NCBI GenBank assembly: GCA_023425645.1
Contig: JAFACG010000045.1
Coordinates: 62,001 to 126,000 of the forward strand
Direction of reading: 5' to 3'
DNA from: Pseudomonadota bacterium
GTDB taxonomy: Bacteria > Pseudomonadota > Gammaproteobacteria > Burkholderiales > Burkholderiaceae_B
Length of the DNA: 64,000 nucleotides
Numbering within the stretch: the stretch's first letter is position 1; each line of letters begins with the position of its first letter. Under the pieces are notes generated by a model. The model saw nothing but the letters and a program-made list of their open reading frames with translations, was not told the DNA's origin and searched no databases. The position numbers and the translations under genes are program-made. Positions 45,913 through 53,935 of this stretch are shown one piece after another.

Positions 45913-47571
45913 ATGTCTTTTTTCCGCCGACTGCCCGTCTGGCATGTGGCCGCCCTGCTGGTCGCCGTCCTGGCGGCCGCGCCCGTCCTCACCTTGCTGG
46001 TCCATGCCCTGGGAGGCAGCACGCAGCACTGGTCGCATCTGTTCCAGTTCGTGCTGCCCAATGCCTTGCGCAACACCGGCCTGCTCCTGCTGGGCGTGGG
46101 CGTGCTGGTCAGCTGCCTGGGCGTGGGCGCGGCCTGGCTGATCACCGCCTACGATTTCCCCGGCCGACGCGTCCTGCAGTGGGCCCTGCTGCTGCCCCTG
46201 GCGGTGCCGACCTACATCGTGGCGTTCGCCTACCTAGACCTGCTGCACCCCATCGGTCCGGTCCAGACGCTGATCCGCGAGCTGCTGGGCTACAGCAGCC
46301 CGCGCGAATTCCGCCTGCCCGACCTGCGTTCGCTGGGCGGCGCCATTTTCCTGCTGGGCTTCGTGCTCTACCCCTACGTCTACCTGAGCACGCGCGCCAT
46401 GTTCGCGACCCAGTCGGCCAGCCTGCTGGAAGCAGCGCGCATCATGGGCGAATCCGGACGCAGCGTCTTCTTCCGCGTGGTGCTGCCCATGGCCCGCCCG
46501 GCCATTGCCGTGGGCGTCAGCCTGGCCTTGCTGGAAACATTGAACGACATCGGCGCCTCCGAATTCCTGGGCGTGCAGACGCTCACCGTCTCCATCTACA
46601 CGACCTGGGTCACCCGTTCCGACCTGGCGGGCGCGGCGCAGATCGCCGTATCCATGCTCATCATCGTGGCCGGACTGATCACGCTCGAACGCTACGGACG
46701 CCGCCGCCAGGCCTATGCGGGCAACCAGCGCTCCGAACCCATACGCCCTGCCCGCCTGCGCGGCGCGTCCCGCTGGGTGGCGCTGGCGCTGGGCGCGGCG
46801 CCCGTCCTGATCGGTTTCGTGGCGCCGTCCCTGTACCTGCTCAACGAAACCATCAAGCACCTGGCCCAGGCCGGCGCCGTGTCCGAGCAGTTGCTGGCCA
46901 GCGCCTGGAACACCTTGCACATCGCCGCCCTGGCCACGGTGGCCACGCTGCTGTGTGGCCTGGTTGTGGCCTGGGCGGCGCGCGCCGTGCGCCACAGCCG
47001 CAAGCCCCGTTTCGCGCGCGTGCTGGCCGGGATCAGCAGCCTGGGCTACGCCATTCCGGGCACGGTGCTGGCCATCGGTCTGCTCACGCCGCTGGTCCTG
47101 TTCGATTCGCTCTACAACCAGGTGCTTTCCTGGTTCGGACACAAGCCGGCCGGGCTGCTGCTGATGGGCTCCACCCTGGCTTTGATGCTGGCGTATACCC
47201 TGCGCTTCCTGGCCATTTCCGTGGGCGGCCTGGATGCGGGCCTGGCGCGTATTCCCCCATCCCTGGAGCAGGCGTCCCGCCTGCTGGGCGAAACTCCCGC
47301 CGGCACGCTCAGGCGCGTGCATCTGCCCTTGCTGCGGCCCGCCATGGGCGCGGCGGCGCTGCTGATCTTCGTGGACGCCATGAAAGAGCTGCCCGCCACC
47401 CTGCTGCTGCGCCCCATGAACTTCGACACCCTGGCCACCTGGCTGTACGCGGAAGCCGCGCGCGGCACCTATGAAGAAGGCGCCGTGGCCGCCCTGGCCA
47501 TTGTGCTGGCCGGACTGATACCCGTCATCCTGCTGGCGCGCACCCAACTGACGGCCCATGGCCGACGCTGA
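45913..47571 (+). CDS. fbpB: Ferric iron ABC transporter permease (two-domain)
   Basis: A 552-residue permease with two BPD-type transmembrane domains and about 12 helices. Coupling loops are EAARIMGESGRSVFFRVVLP (about 170-190) and EQASRLLGETPAGTLRRVHL (about 450-470). The duplicated build is typical of FbpB/SfuB, which forms the iron channel alone. ATG 45913 is chosen; upstream in-frame ATG 45793 would overlap the fbpA end and lacks homology. The ribosome-binding site is weak. Confidence 0.93.
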   Translation: MSFFRRLPVWHVAALLVAVLAAAPVLTLLVHALGGSTQHWSHLFQFVLPNALRNTGLLLLGVGVLVSCLGVGAAWLITAYDFPGRRVLQWALLLPLAVPTYIVAFAYLDLLHPIGPVQTLIRELLGYSSPREFRLPDLRSLGGAIFLLGFVLYPYVYLSTRAMFATQSASLLEAARIMGESGRSVFFRVVLPMARPAIAVGVSLALLETLNDIGASEFLGVQTLTVSIYTTWVTRSDLAGAAQIAVSMLIIVAGLITLERYGRRRQAYAGNQRSEPIRPARLRGASRWVALALGAAPVLIGFVAPSLYLLNETIKHLAQAGAVSEQLLASAWNTLHIAALATVATLLCGLVVAWAARAVRHSRKPRFARVLAGISSLGYAIPGTVLAIGLLTPLVLFDSLYNQVLSWFGHKPAGLLLMGSTLALMLAYTLRFLAISVGGLDAGLARIPPSLEQASRLLGETPAGTLRRVHLPLLRPAMGAAALLIFVDAMKELPATLLLRPMNFDTLATWLYAEAARGTYEEGAVAALAIVLAGLIPVILLARTQLTAHGRR

Positions 47572-47573
47572 TC

Positions 47574-48377
47574 ATGAATGCATTCCTGGACCTGCAGGCC
47601 ATTACCCTGGCCTATGAAACTTCCAAAGGCTTCCGCCCCGTGGTGGACCAGTTGAACCTGCAATTGCCGCAAGGAGAAATCGGCTGCCTGCTGGGCGCCT
47701 CGGGCTGCGGCAAGACGACGGTGCTGCGCGCCATCGCGGGTTTTGAGCCACTGCGCAACGGCCGCATCCTGCTCGATCAACAGGTGCTCTCCACGGTCCA
47801 GCAGCAGGTGCCGCCCGAGCATCGCCATGTAGGGATGATGTTCCAGGACTACGCCCTGTTTCCGCACCTGACCGTGGAGAAGAACATAGCCTTCGGGCTG
47901 CGCAAGTGGAACAAGGCCGAGCGCGAGGCGCGCGTGCGGGAGATGCTGCAGCTGGTGGACCTGGGCCCGCTCGCCCAGCGCTATCCGCATGAGCTCTCCG
48001 GCGGCCAGCAGCAGCGCGTGGCCCTGGCTCGGGCGCTGGCCTCCAAGCCGTCCCTGCTCCTGCTGGATGAACCCTTCTCCAACCTGGACGTGGACACCCG
48101 CGAGCGCCTGGCCTTCGAGGTGCGCGACATACTGAAAAGCGCGGGCATGACGGCCATTCTGGTCACTCACAACCAAGCCGAGGCCTTCGCCATTGCCGAC
48201 CGCATCGGCGTCATGCAGGCCGGCAAGATCATCCAGTGGGACACCCCTTACGGATTGCACCATCGCCCGGCCAATGATTTCGTGGCGGACTTCATCCGGC
48301 GCGAAGCCATCATGGCGCAACGCGCCCAGGCCTTCCTGCGCGGCGGCCAGCCCGCCGAGCCCGTGCTGTATCACTGA
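47574..48377 (+). CDS. fbpC: Ferric iron ABC transporter ATP-binding protein
   Basis: A 267-residue ATPase. Walker [10 protein letters not shown] at about 37-45, Q-loop [14 protein letters not shown], signature [15 protein letters not shown] and Walker [14 protein letters not shown]. It is shorter than many FbpC proteins (about 350), as it lacks the C-terminal regulatory domain. It starts 2 nt after the fbpB stop and converges on the MFS remnant, overlapping its stop by 7 bp. Confidence 0.92.
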   Translation: MNAFLDLQAITLAYETSKGFRPVVDQLNLQLPQGEIGCLLGASGCGKTTVLRAIAGFEPLRNGRILLDQQVLSTVQQQVPPEHRHVGMMFQDYALFPHLTVEKNIAFGLRKWNKAEREARVREMLQLVDLGPLAQRYPHELSGGQQQRVALARALASKPSLLLLDEPFSNLDVDTRERLAFEVRDILKSAGMTAILVTHNQAEAFAIADRIGVMQAGKIIQWDTPYGLHHRPANDFVADFIRREAIMAQRAQAFLRGGQPAEPVLYH

Positions 48378-48850
48378 GATCGGCGATGCGTCCTGCCCAG
48401 CCTTGCCAGGTACAGAGGCAAGGCGGAACCGATCAGCGCGATCAGTGCCAGCAGTGCGTTCAGGCGTGGCGCCGACAACTCTTCGCCGGTCAGCAGGATG
48501 GAGGGCAACGCCAGGGCGGCGCAGCTCGCCATGTGCAGACAGGCGGTCTGCAAGTTCATGAAGCCGCTGCGCTGCGCCTCGGAGGGGTAGGCCGCACTGC
48601 GGATCGTGGCGGCCACCAGGCGAGCATAGCTGCCTGCCATGAACAGAACCATGCCCAGCCACGCCGGTCCCAATCCGGCTCCCAGCAAGGCAAGGGAGGC
48701 AAGCAGCAGCGCCGTACCAATTCCGGCGACCGCGAATTCGCTCCAGGCTGGCGTCGCCTTGCCAGCCATGTGTGAGGCGGCTACCGCGGCGACCCCTCCG
48801 ACAAGAAAGAGAACCGGCATTTGAGCCTCTCCGGTGCCATAGCGACTGGC
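48371..48850 (-). pseudogene. MFS transporter, C-terminal fragment
   Basis: The minus-strand frame from about 48850 reads as the last third of an MFS efflux protein: YGTGEAQMPVLFLVGGVAAV, then several helices and a basic end ([10 protein letters not shown]). Family members have about 390 residues, so the first half or more is missing. The frame continues upstream, but there it is the reverse complement of LysR sequence and not coding. It abuts a truncated LysR on the other strand at about 48821-48850, as if one deletion removed both 5' ends. Confidence 0.72.
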
Positions 48851-49585
48851 CAGCGCCTGTTCGATACGGTGCAGCCTTGGGCGGGCGCGGTGCGACAGGC
48901 CGAGCTGGACCTGTTCGATCAGCGCGATACCTTGTCGGGACGCCTGCGCATCTGTCTGCCGTCGGAAATCGGCCCTGCCCTGCTGGCGCCTGTGCTGGCC
49001 GACTTTGCCGCCCGGCATCCGGCTCTGGAACTGCATTGTCAGACCAACCTGGGCGGGCCGGGCGTACTGGCCGATGATTTTGATCTGGCTTTGCTGATGT
49101 GTCGCGGCGCATTGCCGGACAGCAGCCTCGTCGTCCAGGAGCTGTGCTCTTTTCCCTGTCAGGTGGTGGCGGCTCCCGAGCTGGTGGCAAGGCATGGCCT
49201 GCCAGACAGCCTGGAGGCTCTGGAGCGGCTGCCCTGCATCACCACGGACACGGCGCTCGATGGCCTGGCCTGGCAGTTTCTGCGTCCCGATGGCGGCTTC
49301 CACATCCTGAATGTGCCCAGCCGTTTCCGCGTCAACAGCGGGCGATTGGCCATGGCCGGCGCCTTGCAAGGGTTGGGCTACGCCATCCTGGCGTCCCATC
49401 CCTGTCGGGAGGCCTTGCAACAGGGGCTTCTGGTGCCGGTTCCCCTGCCCTTGCCGGCTGCCCCTTTGCGTCTGGTGGCCGCCTATACCCATCGCCGCCA
49501 TCTGGCCAGTTCGGCGCGGGCCCTGATCGAGCATTTGAAAACACAGCGCAGCGCCTGGATGTTGCCCGAACCGGAGCAGGCATAA
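48821..49585 (+). pseudogene. LysR-family regulator, 5'-truncated fragment
   Basis: A 254-residue frame with the LysR linker helix (TGQRLFDTVQPWAGAVRQAE) and full effector domain (SGRLRICLPSEIGPALLAPV to the end), but no winged helix-turn-helix. About 60 N-terminal residues are gone. The only start at the edge is a TTG at 48821. A DNA-binding regulator cannot function without that domain, so this is a remnant. The partner remnant on the minus strand is an MFS transporter; divergent LysR-MFS pairs are common. Confidence 0.75.
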
Positions 49586-49609
49586 AAAAGAGCGGCCCAA
49601 GGGCCGCTC
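49583..49609 (-). terminator. Terminator after glnA
   Basis: A 10-bp stem AGAGCGGCCC / GGGCCGCTCT with a 2-nt loop and five to six uridines after it on the minus strand. It begins 40 bp beyond the glnA stop codon and just touches the end of the LysR remnant. Confidence 0.9.
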
Positions 49610-49648
49610 TGGTCGGGACAGCGCCGGCAGATGCCGGAGCAGGCCGTC

Positions 49649-51061
49649 TTAAAGGCTGTAGTACATGTCGAATTCGACCGGATGCGGCACCATGCGCAGA
49701 CGGGTGATTTCGGCTTGCTTGAGCTCGATGAAGGCGTCCAGCATCTCGTTGCTGAACACGCCGCCGCGGGTCAGGAATTCGCGATCCTTGTCCAGGGCTT
49801 CCACGGCCTGTTCCAGGGAAGCGCAGACGGTCGGGATCTTCGCATCTTCTTCGGGCGGCAGGTCGTACAGATTCTTGTCCGCGGGGTCGCCGGGGTGAAT
49901 CTTGTTCTGCACGCCGTCCAGGCCGGCCATCATCAGGGCGGAGAAGGCCAGGTATGGGTTGGCCATCGGGTCGGGGAAGCGGGCTTCCACGCGGCGCGCC
50001 TTGGGGTTGCTGACGTAGGGGATGCGGATCGAGGCCGAGCGGTTGCGGGCCGAGTAAGCCAGCTTGACCGGGGCTTCGAAGTGCGGCACCAGGCGCTTGT
50101 AGGAGTTGGTCGTGGGGTTGGTGATGGCGTTCAGGGCGCGGGCGTGCTTGATGATGCCGCCGATGTAGAACAGCGCGAACTCCGACAGGCCGGCATATTC
50201 GTTGCCGGCGAACAGGTTCTGGCCGTCTTTCCAGATGGACTGGTGCACGTGCATGCCCGAACCGTTGTCGCCGACCACGGGCTTGGGCATGAAGGTGGCC
50301 GTCTTGCCGTACACGTGAGCCACATTGTGGATCGTGTACTTCATGATCTGGTTCCAGTCGGCGCGTTCGACCAGAGTGGAGAAGCGCGTGCCGATCTCCA
50401 GCTGGCCGGGAGCCGCCACTTCGTGGTGATGGATTTCCACGGGAACGCCCTGCTGTTCCAGCAGCAGGCACATTTCGGCGCGCAGGTCGGAGAAGGAGTC
50501 CACGGGCGAGACGGGCACATAGCCGCCTTTCAGGCCGGGACGATGGCCCAGGTTGTTGCCGTTGAACTCCACGCCGCGCGACCAGGGGGCTTCTTCGGAA
50601 CGGATCTTCACGAAGCTGCCGGACATGTCGTCGTTCCAGGTGATGCCGTCGAACACGAAGAATTCGGGTTCGGGACCGAAATAGGCGGTGTCGCCCAGGC
50701 CGCTGGAACGCAGGTAGGCTTCGGCGCGCTTGGCCAGCGAGCGGGGATCGCGGTCGTAGCCTTTCAGGTCGGAGGGCTCGACCACGTCACACGTCAGGAT
50801 CAGGGTGGGTTCTTCGCGGAAAGGATCCATGCGCGCCGTCTTGGCGTCAGGGATCAGCAGCATGTCCGATGCTTCGATGCCTTTCCAGCCGGGCAGCGAG
50901 GAGCCATCGAAAGCCACGCCGGATTCGAAACGGTCCTCGTCCACGGCGTGGGCGGGCGTGGTCAGGTGGTGTTCGCGGCCTAAGGTATCCGTAAAACGGA
51001 AGTCCACAAACGCGATCTCGCGTTCAGCTATGATCTTCAGAACATCTTCGGGGGTGGACAT
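49649..51061 (-). CDS. glnA: Type I glutamine synthetase
   Basis: Makes glutamine from glutamate, ammonia and ATP. The 470-residue length fits GSI-beta. Seen are FDGSSLPGW near 50, the metal-site [12 protein letters not shown] (about 125), [19 protein letters not shown] (about 260), NRSASIRIP and the adenylylation loop NLYDLPPEE near 395-405, whose Tyr is the regulatory AMP site. ATG 51061 after GGAG is chosen over 51187. Its own promoter region (51062-51286) includes a perfect palindrome at 51239. No glnL/glnG genes follow. Confidence 0.97.
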   Translation of the reverse strand: MSTPEDVLKIIAEREIAFVDFRFTDTLGREHHLTTPAHAVDEDRFESGVAFDGSSLPGWKGIEASDMLLIPDAKTARMDPFREEPTLILTCDVVEPSDLKGYDRDPRSLAKRAEAYLRSSGLGDTAYFGPEPEFFVFDGITWNDDMSGSFVKIRSEEAPWSRGVEFNGNNLGHRPGLKGGYVPVSPVDSFSDLRAEMCLLLEQQGVPVEIHHHEVAAPGQLEIGTRFSTLVERADWNQIMKYTIHNVAHVYGKTATFMPKPVVGDNGSGMHVHQSIWKDGQNLFAGNEYAGLSEFALFYIGGIIKHARALNAITNPTTNSYKRLVPHFEAPVKLAYSARNRSASIRIPYVSNPKARRVEARFPDPMANPYLAFSALMMAGLDGVQNKIHPGDPADKNLYDLPPEEDAKIPTVCASLEQAVEALDKDREFLTRGGVFSNEMLDAFIELKQAEITRLRMVPHPVEFDMYYSL

Positions 51062-51238
51062 GTTGACTCCAGCGTCAATGAGGTAAACAAAGGGTGAAGG
51101 GGGTTCACGACGGGTCCTTGTATGACCCGCTGTGGTAAATCCGGCGCACGCTTCCCCGGCAGGCCCGCCCTTCTTTGTCTGGTCCACTTGGATAAGAGAA
51201 TTGTGACACTGGCTTTACCTGAAATTGATTGTAGAGCA

Positions 51239-51256
51239 ATTGTGCATCTGCACAAT
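51239..51256. promoter_or_regulatory. Palindrome upstream of glnA
   Basis: A perfect inverted repeat, arms ATTGTGCA / TGCACAAT with a 2-nt spacer, 178 bp before the glnA ATG and just past the hemW stop. It could be an operator for nitrogen control. It lacks the NtrC layout (TGCAC then N7 then GTGCA), and it is too AT-rich and without a U-tract to be a hemW terminator. Confidence 0.35.
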
Positions 51257-51286
51257 AAAAAAATGACGTAATCCGGCAGTTTCTTG

Positions 51287-52510
51287 TCAGGAAGCCTCAT
51301 CAGGCAGAAACGCTTCCTGCAAGTCATTGAGAAACCGCCACCCGAGCTCGCTGGCGCGGATGCGCATCGGGTCGGCCTCCAGCAGGCCTTTCTCGATGTT
51401 GCGCCGCAAAATGGGCAGGATTCTGGCCAGAGGCACGCCGGTGCGTTCCTGGAAATATTGGGCGGGCACGCCTTCCTTCAGGCGCAAGGCGTTGAGCATG
51501 AATTCGAAAGGCAGATCGGCGGCCGGCACGCGTGCATTGTGCGCGTAATGGCTGCCGTCGCGGCGCGGCGCCGATTCCATCCAGGAAGCGGGATTGCGCA
51601 CGGTGGCCGTGCGCACGATGCGATCGTGGAAGGATAGCTTGCCATGGGCGCCGGGACCGATGCCGATATAGTCGCCGAACTCCCAGTAGTTCAGATTGTG
51701 CCGGCTGTGCCCGCCGCGCCGGGCGTAGGCGGAGATCTCGTACTGGATCCAGCCGCCGCCGGCCGTCAGCTCGATCAGCCTGTCCTGCATGACGGCGCTC
51801 TCGTCGTCATCGGGCAGTGCGGGCGGATACTTGGCGAAGACGGTGTTGGGCTCCAGCGTCAGATGGTAGAGCGACAGGTGTTCGGGGCCGAAGGACATGG
51901 CCTGCAGGATGTCCTGTTCGGATTGCGCGGGACTTTGACCCGCCAAGGCGTACATCAGGTCCAGGTTCACTCTGGAGACGGCCTTCATGGCCATCTCGAT
52001 GGCCTGGCGCGCCTGTCGGCCGTCGTGGATGCGGCCCAGCGCCTTCAGGGCCTGGTCATCGAAGCTTTGCACGCCCAGGGAGATCCGGTTCACGCCGCTG
52101 GCGGCGTAGTCCAGGAAACGGCCGGCTTCGGCCGTGCCGGGATTGGCTTCCAGCGTGATCTCGGCGTCGGGCAGCAGATTCAGGTGCGAGCGCAGCAGCG
52201 CCAGCATGCGATCCAGGGCGCGGGCCGACAGGAGACTGGGCGTGCCGCCGCCGATGAAGACCGAGATCACCTGCCGTCCCCACACCAGCGGCAGGTTCTG
52301 CTCCAGGTCGGCCTGCAAGGCGTCCAGGTACTGCTCTTCAGGCAGCTGCTCGGGCGCTGCATGGGAGTTGAAGTCGCAATACGGGCATTTGCGCACGCAC
52401 CAGGGCACGTGCACATAGACAGACAGCGGCGGCAGGCTGGGCAGCAGAGTGGCCGGACCGGATCCGGGACGGATGCGCACTTCAGGCGAGAATTCGCTCA
52501 TGACGCTCAC
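51287..52510 (-). CDS. hemW: Radical SAM heme chaperone HemW
   Basis: A 407-residue radical-SAM protein that inserts or shuttles haem (formerly misnamed HemN-like). The 4Fe-4S motif CxxxCxxC is VPWCVRKCPYCDF, followed by GGGTPSLL, EANPGTAE and ISLGVQSFDDQAL. The extra Cys that marks true HemN is absent. GTG 52510 has GGAG 5 nt upstream and overlaps the rdgB stop; ATG 52501 is an alternative start. Part of the rph-rdgB-hemW run. Confidence 0.94.
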   Translation of the reverse strand: MSVMSEFSPEVRIRPGSGPATLLPSLPPLSVYVHVPWCVRKCPYCDFNSHAAPEQLPEEQYLDALQADLEQNLPLVWGRQVISVFIGGGTPSLLSARALDRMLALLRSHLNLLPDAEITLEANPGTAEAGRFLDYAASGVNRISLGVQSFDDQALKALGRIHDGRQARQAIEMAMKAVSRVNLDLMYALAGQSPAQSEQDILQAMSFGPEHLSLYHLTLEPNTVFAKYPPALPDDDESAVMQDRLIELTAGGGWIQYEISAYARRGGHSRHNLNYWEFGDYIGIGPGAHGKLSFHDRIVRTATVRNPASWMESAPRRDGSHYAHNARVPAADLPFEFMLNALRLKEGVPAQYFQERTGVPLARILPILRRNIEKGLLEADPMRIRASELGWRFLNDLQEAFLPDEAS

Positions 52511-53118
52511 TCGCGCTCCAGCCGGGCCAGCAGGCTTTGCAGCGCCTGGCCGCGATGGCTGTGCCGGTTCTTGATTTCGGGGCTGAGTTGCGCGACGGTC
52601 TGCCGGAACTGCGGGATATAGAAGTGCGGATCGTAGCCAAAGCCATGTTCGCCTTGCGGCTGGTCGACGATCTCGCCTTCCCAGACGCCTTCGACGATGA
52701 TGGGACGGGGATCGTCGGCGTGGCGCACGTAGACGAGCAGCGCCACGTAACAGGCGCGGCGATCGGCCCGGCCCTGCAGGCGACGCACCAGCAGCTCGTT
52801 GTTGGCGGCATCCGATTTTTCACCGCCCTGTTCCATGGCGGCGAAGCGGGCCGAATAGACACCCGGCGCCCCGCCAAGGGCGTCCACGCACAGGCCCGAG
52901 TCGTCGGCCAGCGCGGGCAGCCCGGTCAGACGGCTGGCATGGCGCGCCTTGGCCAGGGCGTTTTCCACGAAGGTGCCGAAAGGCTCGTCCGCCTCCGGCA
53001 CGCCCAATTGCCCTTGGGGCACCATGGTGATGCCCGCCGCAGACAGGATGGCGGAGAATTCCTTGAGCTTGCCGGCGTTGTTGGACGCCAGGACGACTTG
53101 TTTGTGTTCAGTGTTCAT
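52507..53118 (-). CDS. rdgB: dITP/XTP pyrophosphatase (RdgB/HAM1)
   Basis: A 203-residue enzyme that removes non-canonical purine triphosphates (dITP, XTP). Signature SNNAGKLKEF at the N-terminus, then FVENALAKARHA and the catalytic region LPALADDSGLCVDALGGAPGVYSARFA in parts. It lies 43 bp downstream of rph and overlaps hemW by 4 nt. Confidence 0.96.
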   Translation of the reverse strand: MNTEHKQVVLASNNAGKLKEFSAILSAAGITMVPQGQLGVPEADEPFGTFVENALAKARHASRLTGLPALADDSGLCVDALGGAPGVYSARFAAMEQGGEKSDAANNELLVRRLQGRADRRACYVALLVYVRHADDPRPIIVEGVWEGEIVDQPQGEHGFGYDPHFYIPQFRQTVAQLSPEIKNRHSHRGQALQSLLARLERE

Positions 53119-53161
53119 GCACGTGTACGGACGACTGCGCGCCCGGTCGGAAGAAGATGAA

Positions 53162-53902
53162 TCAGATTCCCAGAGCCTGGCGCTGCGCGGCCATCAATTG
53201 GCGTATGCCGCCTTCGGCCAGATCCAGCAGGCTGTTCAAGGTCGCGCGGTCGAAGGTCTGGCCTTCGGCCGTGCCCTGGACTTCCACGAAGTGCCCGCTG
53301 CCGGTCATGACGATGTTCATGTCCGCGCCGCAGGCCGAGTCTTCTTCGTAGTCCAGGTCCAGCACGGGCGCGCCGTCGGCCAGACCGACCGATACGGCGG
53401 CCAGTTGATCGCGGATGGGGTTGCCCTGCAGCAGCAGGCCCTGCTGCTGCAGGGTGCGCACGGCCAGCGAGGCTGCGACCCAGGCGCCGGTGATGCTGGC
53501 GCAGCGGGTGCCGCCATCGGCCTGGATGACGTCGCAGTCGATGTGCAGCGTGCGCTCCCCCAAGCCCTTCAGGTCGAATACGGCGCGCAGGCTGCGTCCG
53601 ATCAGGCGCTGGATCTCCTGGGTGCGGCCGCTCTGCTTGCCGCGCGCCGCCTCGCGATCGGAACGCGTATGGGTCGAGCGCGGCAGCATGCCGTATTCGG
53701 CCGTCACCCAGCCCTGCTCCCTGCCCTTCAGGAATGGCGGCACCTTGTCCAGGACGCTGGCATTGCACAGCACGTGCGTGTCGCCCATGCGGACAAGCAC
53801 CGAGCCTTCGGCATGGCGGGTGAATCCGGTCAGGAATTCAACGGGACGGCACTGGTCGGCGCGGCGGCCGGAGTGGCGCGCGGCAAGGACGGACTGGGAC
53901 AA
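53162..53902 (-). CDS. rph: Ribonuclease PH
   Basis: A 246-residue phosphorolytic 3'-5' exoribonuclease that trims tRNA 3' ends. Landmarks are [37 protein letters not shown] sequence ([17 protein letters not shown]), [13 protein letters not shown] and [18 protein letters not shown]. It starts 33 bp after yhaN and precedes rdgB. Confidence 0.97.
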   Translation of the reverse strand: MSQSVLAARHSGRRADQCRPVEFLTGFTRHAEGSVLVRMGDTHVLCNASVLDKVPPFLKGREQGWVTAEYGMLPRSTHTRSDREAARGKQSGRTQEIQRLIGRSLRAVFDLKGLGERTLHIDCDVIQADGGTRCASITGAWVAASLAVRTLQQQGLLLQGNPIRDQLAAVSVGLADGAPVLDLDYEEDSACGADMNIVMTGSGHFVEVQGTAEGQTFDRATLNSLLDLAEGGIRQLMAAQRQALGI

Positions 53903-53935
53903 GGCGGGACTCCAAACGGGAAAAATGCAAAAACC

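Noticed and set aside
48851..49600. Upstream continuation of the MFS frame on the minus strand
   Set aside because: This part is the complement of the LysR remnant and has no MFS character.
51239..51256. NtrC site at the glnA palindrome
   Set aside because: The half-sites are in the wrong spacing and orientation for TGCAC-N7-GTGCA.
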